From: Crossiella sp. S99.2
GTDB taxonomy: Bacteria; Actinomycetota; Actinomycetes; Mycobacteriales; Pseudonocardiaceae
Assembly: GCF_023094165.1 (NCBI RefSeq)
Contig: NZ_JALMDK010000017.1
Location: 1-64,000, forward strand
Reading direction: 5' to 3'
DNA length: 64,000 nucleotides
Positions within the stretch are counted from its first letter, which is position 1, and every line of letters starts with the position of its first letter. The translations under genes and the position numbers were made by a program. This document shows, piece after piece, positions 25,102 to 31,843 of the stretch. Under the pieces are notes generated by a model. It was not told the origin of the DNA. It was given only the letters and a program-made list of their open reading frames with translations, and did no database searches.

Positions 25102-25695
25102 ATGGTCACCGGAAAGGGCGCCGCCACCCGCGGCCGGATCCTCGAAGCCGCGGCCAACCAACTCGCCGAGCGCGGCCGGGAAGGCTTCCTGCTGGACGCG
25201 GTGCTCGGCGCCACCGGCACCAGCAAGGGCCAGCTCTTCCACTACTTCCCCGGCGGCCGCGAGGAACTCCTGGCCGCCGCCGCGGCCCGCCAGATCGACC
25301 GCTGCCTGACCCACCTCCGGCACCGCTACGGCGACTTCGACACCTGGGCGCACTGGCAGACCTGGGCCGACGACCTCACCAGCACCCGCCGATTCGACCA
25401 GGCCGGGGAGTTCGCCTCGCTGGCCGGACGCGCCATCGAGCCCGAACCCCGCCTGCGCCGCCTGGCCGGCCGGGCCTACCAGGACCTCATCGAACTCCAG
25501 ACCGAGGGCCTGCAAGCCATGCGCGACCGCGGCGACCTGCTGCCCTCAGCCAACCCCGCCGCCCTGGCGGCCCTGATGGTGAGCGCACTACAGGGCGGCG
25601 CGGTCGTACACCGAGCCACCGGCTCCCGCCAACACCTGATCCACGCAGTCCAGTCCGCCCTGGCCCACCTCCACACCTTCGCCACCCCACGCTAA
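25102..25695 (+). CDS. TetR/AcrR-family transcriptional regulator
   Basis: A 197-aa repressor with an N-terminal TetR helix-turn-helix (RGRILEAAANQLAERG to GTSKGQLFHYFPGGREELL) and a C-terminal ligand-binding helical domain. Its start is 15 bases from a perfect palindromic operator, so autoregulation and control of the divergent reductase are likely. The C-terminal domain resembles the TetR_C_33/YxaF-like group. The ligand is unknown. Confidence 0.92.
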   Translation: MVTGKGAATRGRILEAAANQLAERGREGFLLDAVLGATGTSKGQLFHYFPGGREELLAAAAARQIDRCLTHLRHRYGDFDTWAHWQTWADDLTSTRRFDQAGEFASLAGRAIEPEPRLRRLAGRAYQDLIELQTEGLQAMRDRGDLLPSANPAALAALMVSALQGGAVVHRATGSRQHLIHAVQSALAHLHTFATPR

Positions 25696-25708
25696 GCACC
25701 CCGCCACC

Positions 25709-25850
25709 GTGTTGGCCGTTATGGACGCCGAGTTGGCCGTTGTGGACGGCGAGTTGGCCCAACTGGTACGCCGAGTTGGCCCAAGTGGGCGTACCAGTTG
25801 GCCCAAGTGGTACCGGTTCGGCCAAGACTGGGTACGACAACGGCCAACAC
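25709..25850. repeat. Palindromic intergenic repeat, copy D, with terminal inverted repeats
   Basis: This is the longest copy. A perfect 12-bp inverted repeat, GTGTTGGCCGTT at 25709-25720 and AACGGCCAACAC at 25839-25850, bounds a 142-bp block. The block carries three to four alternating units of the TTGGCCCAAGTGGTACGCC core. It lies between convergent TetR (ends 25695) and MarR (ends 25879) genes. The boundaries look like those of a non-autonomous mobile element, but I saw no clear target duplication. Confidence 0.8.
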
Positions 25851-25878
25851 GCCGGTGCGGTGCGGACCGGACTTGGGA

Positions 25879-26325
25879 TCAGCTGGACTGGTCGATGGCC
25901 TTGGCCAGTTCGGTCAGGGCCTTGACGATGGGGGCGCGGCGGGAGGGCGGCAGGATCTCCAGGGCCGCGCGCTGGAGTTCGCGCATCCGGTCCACCGCGC
26001 CGTCCAGGGCGGCCGCGCCCTCGGGGGTGAGCGCGACCAGCACGGTGCGATCGTCCACTGTGGACCGGTCACGGCGGACCATGCCGTGGGTTTCCAGCTG
26101 TTTGAGCGCGCGGGTGGCGGTGGGCTGGGAGACCCGGGCGAGCTTGGCCACCTTGCCCACCGGCAGCGGGCCGTGTTCGGCCAGCGGGGTCAGCAGGATC
26201 AGCTGGGACTCGGAGAGCTGCCCGGCGACCGAGCTGGCCGCCAGGCTGCTGCGGTTGCGGCGCATCAGGGCGTAGACCCGGTTGCAGGCTTGGGCGAACT
26301 CGTCCACCTCAAGGTCGGAGACCAT
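25879..26325 (-). CDS. MarR-family transcriptional regulator
   Basis: A 148-aa winged-helix regulator: ESQLILLTPLAEHGPLPVGKVAKLARVSQPTATRALKQLETHGMVRR covers the DNA-binding helices, and the wing (DRSTVDDRTVLVALT) follows. Dimerisation helices lie at both ends. MarR proteins usually repress stress or drug-efflux genes and themselves. A perfect 12-bp palindrome lies 38 bases upstream of the start, a plausible autoregulatory site. The wing itself is encoded by a GTCCACTGTGGAC copy at 26053-26065. Confidence 0.92.
   Translation of the reverse strand: MVSDLEVDEFAQACNRVYALMRRNRSSLAASSVAGQLSESQLILLTPLAEHGPLPVGKVAKLARVSQPTATRALKQLETHGMVRRDRSTVDDRTVLVALTPEGAAALDGAVDRMRELQRAALEILPPSRRAPIVKALTELAKAIDQSS
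26053..26065. repeat. Intragenic palindrome copy in the MarR gene
   Basis: Exact GTCCACTGTGGAC, read on the coding strand as Ser-Thr-Val-Asp in the DNA-binding wing. See the entry at 3772. Confidence 0.65.
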
Positions 26326-26362
26326 GCGGCCACCCTACCCGAGGTCCATACCTTGCAAATAT

Positions 26363-26374
26363 ATAGCATGCTAT
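26363..26374. promoter_or_regulatory. MarR operator candidate
   Basis: ATAGCATGCTAT is a perfect 12-bp palindrome in a rare AT-rich patch, 38-49 bases upstream of the MarR start, where the promoter should be. The AT-rich bases beside it may include the -10 region. Confidence 0.65.
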
Positions 26375-26467
26375 GTAACCTGGCGAACGACCACGGGCGA
26401 CTCCGGCCATCGAGGCGGTCGGCGTTCTTTCGTGCGCGAATTTGTTTTTCGCCGCTCGACAAAAAGC

Positions 26468-26503
26468 GAACCGCCGGTGCGAGAATTCTCGCACCGGCGG
26501 TTC
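26468..26503 (-). terminator. Intrinsic terminator of the GNAT-like gene
   Basis: A perfect 36-bp palindrome (18-bp arms meeting at GAATTC) starts 19 bases after the stop of the minus-strand gene at 26522. On that strand it is followed by TTCGCTTTTTG, giving a strong hairpin plus T-run. It separates that gene from the MarR gene downstream. Confidence 0.85.
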
Positions 26504-26521
26504 TTCTGCGTTGATTCCGGA

Positions 26522-27367
26522 TTACCCGCGGGGTGCGCTGTAAGTGGTCCAGGTGTCCACCGTGCGGAATCCCAGGGTGCGAGCCAGTGCCTCATTAGTG
26601 GGCTCGGTGCCGATCAGCGCGCCCTTGACTCCGGCGGCGAAGGAGTCCTTGAGCAGCCGCTCGGTGGCCAGCTGCTCGTAGCCCTGACCGGCCACCTCCG
26701 GCAGCGCGAACAGGTAGTACGGCGCGACCATGCCGCCGCCGCGGATACCCAGCGCGGTGGCCACCGGCTTGCCGTCCCGCTCCACCACGTAGGCGCTGGC
26801 GCCGGGCAGGTCGAACAGCTCGGGACGGAACAGGTCGCGCACGCTGTTCCGGTCGACCCCGGTGGCCTTGACCGCGATGTCCAGGAAGACCCCGGCGGAC
26901 CGGCCGTCGACCTCGCGCACTACCGCGCCCGGGATACTGATGCCAGGCAGCGGAGTCCCGGCCTTCAGCACGGCCAGGTCCCGCGTGCTCTGCTCGGTGA
27001 GGCCATAACCGCTGGCCAGGGCCTTGATCTTGGCGGTGCCGTTGCCGCGGACCCGCAGCACCCACGGCAGGTTGTAGCCGGGCATCCTGGCCGCGAACCG
27101 GGCCAGCTCACCCAGGTCGGGGTCGCGGGCGATGCCGAACACGCCGTTCATCCGGGCCTGCGGCTGGAAGCTGACCAGCAGGGCGCTGTCCTTGCCCGGC
27201 TGGTCCACCGACCGCGGCAGCGCGCTGATCAACTGTTGGGTCACCCGTAGCCAGCTCTGGTTGGCCGTGTCGGCGAGATCGGCGGGCGAGGCGAGGGCGG
27301 CCTGGCCCAGCAGCACCAGACCGGCCGCCACCGACACCCCCGCCTTCAGCACAGTGCGCATGTTCAT
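26522..27367 (-). CDS. Secreted GNAT-fold protein
   Basis: A 281-aa protein with a signal peptide (MRTVLKAGVSVAAGLVLLG then ALAS cleavage near residue 28) and a C-terminal region that looks like an acetyltransferase (GNAT) fold: YVVERDGKPVATALGI, then YYLFALPEVAGQGYEQLATERLL, resembling the acetyl-CoA-binding turn, then EALARTLGFRTVDTWTTY. A secreted GNAT protein is unusual because acetyl-CoA is cytoplasmic, so it may be non-catalytic or the signal may be a membrane anchor. The ATG at 27367 or 27361 could start; both follow GGAGAAGGAA. It ends in a strong terminator. Confidence 0.7.
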   Translation of the reverse strand: MNMRTVLKAGVSVAAGLVLLGQAALASPADLADTANQSWLRVTQQLISALPRSVDQPGKDSALLVSFQPQARMNGVFGIARDPDLGELARFAARMPGYNLPWVLRVRGNGTAKIKALASGYGLTEQSTRDLAVLKAGTPLPGISIPGAVVREVDGRSAGVFLDIAVKATGVDRNSVRDLFRPELFDLPGASAYVVERDGKPVATALGIRGGGMVAPYYLFALPEVAGQGYEQLATERLLKDSFAAGVKGALIGTEPTNEALARTLGFRTVDTWTTYSAPRG

Positions 27368-27549
27368 TTCCTTCTCCCTGCCTCGGTGTTCGTGGCTGAT
27401 CGCGAAACTACGGTATTTCCCCCGCATTCCAGGACCGCCGCCCACACCGTGCATTCTGTCTGGCACTTTTGGCCATTTCCGGCCCCGGATGGATAGTGAT
27501 TCGACAGGTTCGGCGCGCCGTTCCGCGGATTTCGCGCGAGGATGGCGGG

Positions 27550-28998
27550 GTGACCCCAACCGAACCGGAACTGCCAGCCGAACCGGACCCGCGGCGCTGG
27601 CGGGCCCTGGCCGTCACGCTGACCGCCGGGTTCATGGTGCTCCTGGACGTCAGCATCGTGAACGTGGCACTGCCCTCGATCCAGCGCGACCTGGCCGCCA
27701 CCGCGGGCGGCGTGCAGTGGGTGGTCTCCGGCTACGCGCTCACCTTCGGTCTGGTGCTGGTCTTCGGCGGCAGGCTGGGTGACGCGCTGGGCCGCCGCCG
27801 GATGTTCCTGATCGCGCTCACCGGCTTCGTGCTCACCAGCGCGCTGGCCGGGGCCGCGACCACGCCGGAGCTACTGATCGTGGCCCGGCTGTTGCAGGGC
27901 ATGGCGGCCGGGCTGCTCACCCCGCAGAACACCGGACTGATCCAGGAACTGTTCCGCGGCCCGGAACGCGGACGCGCCTTCGGGTTGTTCGGCGCGGTGG
28001 TCGGCATCTCCACCGCGGTCGGCCCGGTGCTGGGCGGGGTGATCCTGGCCGTGTTCGGCGATCCCGAGGGCTGGCGCTGGGTGTTCCTGGTCAACATCCC
28101 GATCGGCGCGCTGGCCCTGGTGCTGGCCGCCCGGCTGCTGCCGAAGTCCCCGGCCCGGCTGCGCGGCGTGGCCCGCGAACTGGACTTCCTCGGCGCGGTG
28201 TTGCTGGGGCTGGCCGTGGTGGGTGTGCTGTTCCCGATCCTGGAGATCGAACAGGGCAACCTGGGGCAGGTGTGGTGGCTGTTCCCGCTCGCGATCGTGC
28301 TGGGCGCGGTCTTCGTGTGGTGGGAGCGCAGGCTGGTCCGGCTGGGTCGCCCGCCACTGCTGGACCTGCGGCTGTTCAGCACGGTGCCGGGCTTTGCCAG
28401 CGGGGCCACCCTGGGCACCGTCTACTTCTGCGCGTTCACCGGCATCTGGCTCGTCTTCGCGGTGTTTTTCCAGCAGGGACTGGGTTTCACGCCACTGGAG
28501 TCCGGGCTGGCGGTGACCCCGTTCGCGGTCGGCTCGGCCGTCTCGGCGATCATCGCCGGGCGGCTGATCGAGCGCTGGGGCCGCCGTCTCACCGTCACCG
28601 GCCTGAGCCTGGTCACCTTCGGCCTGCTCGCGGTGGCGGGGCTGGCCCTGCTCGTCCCGGCGCACTCGCTGGGCTGGGCCATGGTGCTGCCGCTGCTGAT
28701 CGCCGGCATCGGTGGCGGAATGGTCATCTCCCCCAACACCACGCTCACCCTGGAACGCGTGCCCACCACCATGGCCGGGGTGGCCGGTGGCGCGTTGCAG
28801 ACCGGGCAGCGGCTGGGCACCGCGGTCGGCACCGCGGTGCTGGCCACCGTCTTCCACACCGCGATCAGCGCCACCGGCGCGGACTATCCGTTGTCCCTGA
28901 GCATTTCCATGGTCTGCGCGGCCCTGCTGACCATGATCGCGCTCGGGCTGGGCGTGGCCGAACTGCGCAACCGCACCCTGCGGGTCAGGACTGCTTGA
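27550..28998 (+). CDS. DHA2-family MFS multidrug exporter
   Basis: A 482-aa membrane transporter with about 14 helices. Motif A (GGRLGDALGRRRMFL), the DHA2 helix-1 pattern FMVLLDVSIVNVALPSIQRDL and motif C-like GPVLGGVILA are visible, which places it among proton-driven drug exporters. The GTG at 27550 follows GAGGA at good spacing and begins just before the first charged segment; an upstream ATG would add residues without support. The 3' end overlaps the convergent gene at 28985 by 14 bases. The substrate is unknown. Confidence 0.9.
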   Translation: MTPTEPELPAEPDPRRWRALAVTLTAGFMVLLDVSIVNVALPSIQRDLAATAGGVQWVVSGYALTFGLVLVFGGRLGDALGRRRMFLIALTGFVLTSALAGAATTPELLIVARLLQGMAAGLLTPQNTGLIQELFRGPERGRAFGLFGAVVGISTAVGPVLGGVILAVFGDPEGWRWVFLVNIPIGALALVLAARLLPKSPARLRGVARELDFLGAVLLGLAVVGVLFPILEIEQGNLGQVWWLFPLAIVLGAVFVWWERRLVRLGRPPLLDLRLFSTVPGFASGATLGTVYFCAFTGIWLVFAVFFQQGLGFTPLESGLAVTPFAVGSAVSAIIAGRLIERWGRRLTVTGLSLVTFGLLAVAGLALLVPAHSLGWAMVLPLLIAGIGGGMVISPNTTLTLERVPTTMAGVAGGALQTGQRLGTAVGTAVLATVFHTAISATGADYPLSLSISMVCAALLTMIALGLGVAELRNRTLRVRTA

Positions 28999-29530
28999 GA
29001 ATGCCCAGTTCCTCGTGGGTGAGGTCGAACCGGAACTCCGACTTGTCCGGCCACACCAGGGTCTGCTTGCGCGGCCACAGCCGGGGCGCGTGCGGCGCGG
29101 TCTCGTGCCAGACCAGCTTGGCGGGCTCGTTGGTCGCGGGATCGTCGGAGTAGCCGGTGTCCACCACGCCGAGGTGCGAGGGCGAGTAGACCAGCCAAGG
29201 GTTGTCCGCCGCCTTGGCCGCGTCGACCAGCCCGAGCGCCTGGGCGTGCTCCGGCCCGCGCACCGCGCCCTTGCCGCCGAAGATGCTGGCCGCGCCGCCA
29301 CCCATGACCGAGAGCACCACGCTGACCACGGTCCCGACCGGGATCCGGATCAGGTTCCAGAAGAACCGGCGGATCAGGCGTTTGCCCTTGATCGTGCCGT
29401 CCTTGCGCCTGCCTGGCACGAAGAAGTCCGGGCCGACATCGCCCAGGTGCAGCACGACCACGGGTTCGCGCCACTGGCCTTCGACCAGGGCGCGCACCCG
29501 CGGCCGGAACTCGGGATTCGGGACAGCCAT
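28985..29530 (-). CDS. Hypothetical protein of the ESX-like operon
   Basis: A 181-aa protein with one short hydrophobic segment near residues 62-85 (PVGTVVSVVLSVMGGGAASIF) between two soluble parts. I recognise no domain. It begins 9 bases after the 378-aa gene ends and is probably the last gene of the minus-strand operon starting at 31539. Its 3' end overlaps the MFS gene by 14 bases. It may be a specific partner or immunity-like factor for the proteins encoded upstream, which is only inference. Confidence 0.65.
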   Translation of the reverse strand: MAVPNPEFRPRVRALVEGQWREPVVVLHLGDVGPDFFVPGRRKDGTIKGKRLIRRFFWNLIRIPVGTVVSVVLSVMGGGAASIFGGKGAVRGPEHAQALGLVDAAKAADNPWLVYSPSHLGVVDTGYSDDPATNEPAKLVWHETAPHAPRLWPRKQTLVWPDKSEFRFDLTHEELGILKQS

Positions 29531-29539
29531 GGCGCGACG

Positions 29540-30676
29540 CTACATGTCCAGGTTGCCGCGGGTTTCCTCAACGCTGTGATCGCCGCCGATGCCGCTCTTG
29601 TTGAACATCGGGCCGTCTTCCTTGCGTTCCTCGTTGCCTTCCTTGTACACGCCCTTGCCCGCGCCCGCCCCGGCCTTGATGCCAATGCCGGTGGCCAGCG
29701 GGCCCACGCCGGTGTGCGTGCCGAAGCCGGTGGTGATCACCCGGCGGCTGGGCTGGAACACGGTGCGGTCGGCCACCTTGCCGATCAGCGGGATGGCCCG
29801 GTCGCCCTTTTCCACCACCTTGCCCACCCGGAGCTTGCCGGTGAACTCGATGACCTTGGTGGCGTACTTGGCCAGGAACTCCATGAACATGTTGAGCAGC
29901 TTGCCGAACTTGCCGAGGTAGCCCATGACCTTCTTGAACACCGCGGCGGCCTTGGCGATGGAGGCGGTCATGGCCGCGGCCACCGAACTGCCGAAGGAGA
30001 TGATCGAGGTGGCCAGCGCGGGCAGCCAGATGGTGATCAGCCAGGAGATCAACTCCGAGATGATCGCCTTGATCACCTCCTCGATGACCACCATCACCAT
30101 GGACCACATCTGCAGCACCTCGGCCACCGAGCCCGCGCAGGAACCGACGCCGCGGATGCCGGTGGAGAAGTCCGCGAGGGCCTTGCGCGCCTCGTCGCCC
30201 GCCTCGTCCACCCAGTCCTTGAGCGAGGTGTCACCGGTCTTCTCGAAGTCCTCGGCCAGCGCGACAAACCCCTGGGCCATGGTGACGAAGTTGTCCGAGG
30301 CGTGCCCAATGGCCGGGCCATCGCCGGAGACCTGGTGCAGCGCGTCCTGCAACGGCTGCACGAGTTCGAGCAGGATGTTGAGCCCGTTGCTGACCAGCCA
30401 GCCGATCGGGTCCATCATGAAGGTGGTCACGTCCGCGGCGGCCCCGCCGACGAATGCCGCGCCGTCGCCGGCCAGCTTGCCCGCGGAGGAGGCCAGATCG
30501 CCGGCGTCCTGGGCCTGGCCCATTTCCTGGGCGTGCGCGGCGATGGACTTGCCCGCCTTGTAGGCGTCGCCGATGATCGGCGTCTTGGTGGCCGCCCGGT
30601 CCGCGTTGGCGGCGAAACTCTCGTCGTACTGGGAGACGTTGAGGCCGTCCGCGATGCTCTGCCGTGGCTCGGTCAT
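29540..30676 (-). CDS. Large helical ESX-substrate-like protein
   Basis: A 378-aa protein, mostly helical, with an N-terminal region spanning about 110 residues, a central hydrophobic stretch (residues 165-250, several amphipathic or membrane helices) and a polar Gly/Lys-rich tail with FGTHTGVGPLATGIGIKAG. It overlaps the WXG100-like gene by 4 bases. Long helical proteins encoded beside WXG100 proteins are often type VII secretion substrates. No toxin motif was recognised in the tail. Confidence 0.6.
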   Translation of the reverse strand: MTEPRQSIADGLNVSQYDESFAANADRAATKTPIIGDAYKAGKSIAAHAQEMGQAQDAGDLASSAGKLAGDGAAFVGGAAADVTTFMMDPIGWLVSNGLNILLELVQPLQDALHQVSGDGPAIGHASDNFVTMAQGFVALAEDFEKTGDTSLKDWVDEAGDEARKALADFSTGIRGVGSCAGSVAEVLQMWSMVMVVIEEVIKAIISELISWLITIWLPALATSIISFGSSVAAAMTASIAKAAAVFKKVMGYLGKFGKLLNMFMEFLAKYATKVIEFTGKLRVGKVVEKGDRAIPLIGKVADRTVFQPSRRVITTGFGTHTGVGPLATGIGIKAGAGAGKGVYKEGNEERKEDGPMFNKSGIGGDHSVEETRGNLDM

Positions 30677-31020
30677 GACTTCTTCCCCCCGCGCGGGCCG
30701 TCGATCTTGGCCTCGTGCTTGCCGAACTTGATCACCGCGTCGTCCTCGGCGCCCTTGTAGATCGCGGCGGTGTCCAGGAGTTTGCCGGAGAGGTCCGCGA
30801 CGCCCTCCTTCATCGCCGCCAGCAGCTCGCGCAGCTCGCCGAGCCGGTCGGTGTAGGCGCCCTTGGCGAAGGCGCCCATGACACCCCAGGCCTCATTGGT
30901 CACATCGGCCTGGTCGACCAGGCGGCCGAACTTGTCCGCCTCGGAGCTGTAGTACTCCAGCTGCTTGGCGTAGTTGGTCAGCGCGGGAACGTTGACTTTC
31001 ACCTTGCCGGGGCCTGTCAT
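30673..31020 (-). CDS. WXG100-like ESX protein
   Basis: A 115-aa helical protein of WXG100 size with a central turn containing Trp-Gly (EAWGVMGAFAKG, near residues 44-55), flanked by two long helices, then a Lys-rich tail. WXG100 proteins form helical hairpins exported by ESX systems. The ATG is 12 bases after the YbaB-like gene ends. The W-x-G spacing (WGV) differs from the strict motif, so this is a relative and not a textbook member. Confidence 0.7.
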   Translation of the reverse strand: MTGPGKVKVNVPALTNYAKQLEYYSSEADKFGRLVDQADVTNEAWGVMGAFAKGAYTDRLGELRELLAAMKEGVADLSGKLLDTAAIYKGAEDDAVIKFGKHEAKIDGPRGGKKS

Positions 31021-31032
31021 CCTCTGCCGTCC

Positions 31033-31539
31033 TCAGTGCCGGGGTTCTTCGTCGCCGTACACGCTGTAGTCGCCGAAGTACTCGTCGTCGTCCCGTTTGA
31101 CCGGGCGAGCCTGCGGCGGGGCCTGTGCTTTGCCGTGGTGTGACGTGAGTTCCTCGACCGCGGTTCCCAGATTCGCCTCCTGGGCCTGGCGGACCTGTTC
31201 GGTGGCGCTGAGGCCGAAGGCCGCGCCGACGGTGTCGTCCACGATGCCGGCCTGGCGGCGCACGGCCTCGGCGACCGCGGCGGTGAGGGTGGACATGATG
31301 GTGGCGGCCAGCGCGGGGGCGGGCTGGCGCACCGCGTCCGGGGTGAGCTGGATGCCGGTCACCGTGCCACCGGCGGCCGCGGTCACCGTCACGGTGCGGT
31401 CCGGCGAGGTCACCGAGGCTTCCAGCTGGCCGAGGCGTTCCTGCATCTCCCCGACGCCGGCGAACTTCACCTCGGCCTGCTTGATCTTGGCCTGGAACTT
31501 CTCGAACTCGGCGGCAAGCCGCTCCAAGTCGGCGGACAC
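31033..31539 (-). CDS. YbaB/EbfC-family protein
   Basis: A 168-aa protein whose first 110 residues match the YbaB/EbfC nucleoid-associated fold: a helical start (DLERLAAEFEKFQAKIKQAE), then TVTVTAAAGGTVTGIQLTPDAV, then a long helix. In actinomycetes such proteins often head ESX-like substrate operons. The acidic tail (DDDEYFGDYSVYGDEE) is extra. The GTG at 31539 has AGGAG upstream and is preferred to the ATG at 31563. It is the first gene of the minus-strand operon ending at 28985. Confidence 0.8.
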   Translation of the reverse strand: MSADLERLAAEFEKFQAKIKQAEVKFAGVGEMQERLGQLEASVTSPDRTVTVTAAAGGTVTGIQLTPDAVRQPAPALAATIMSTLTAAVAEAVRRQAGIVDDTVGAAFGLSATEQVRQAQEANLGTAVEELTSHHGKAQAPPQARPVKRDDDEYFGDYSVYGDEEPRH

Positions 31540-31843
31540 TTCTCGCTCCTCGCTCCGGGGCAACGATGGGCCAACAGCATGACGGGCGGACCCGCTCCGC
31601 GGAGGGGAAACGCCCGGGTTCGCCAGGATCGCACACGGCGTGGCGGGCTGCCCCGCGGGCCGGGCGGAACGGTCAACGGTTATCGGGTAGCCGATTACCG
31701 TTTATTTACCTATTTCGACAACAGCGGCGAGAATGGCGATCAGACAATTCGATCCCTTCGCCGGGCGGGCGTGACATTCCCGGTACAAACCGGGGTTAAC
31801 CTGACTGGAGAAATGCGATGCCGCCGGATCGAGAGGGATGCTC
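31540..31843. promoter_or_regulatory. Divergent control region with a near-perfect inverted repeat
   Basis: This 304-base spacer between the YbaB-like operon (minus) and the LAL regulators (plus) holds no gene I can support. An inverted repeat at 31675-31686 and 31691-31702 (AACGGTTATCGG against CCGATTACCGTT, 11 of 12 pairs) sits next to an unusually AT-rich stretch at 31680-31715, a likely promoter and operator. Confidence 0.55.

Noticed and set aside
25709..25850. CRISPR-like array
   Set aside because: The repeated units alternate in orientation, have no uniform spacers, and no cas gene is nearby.
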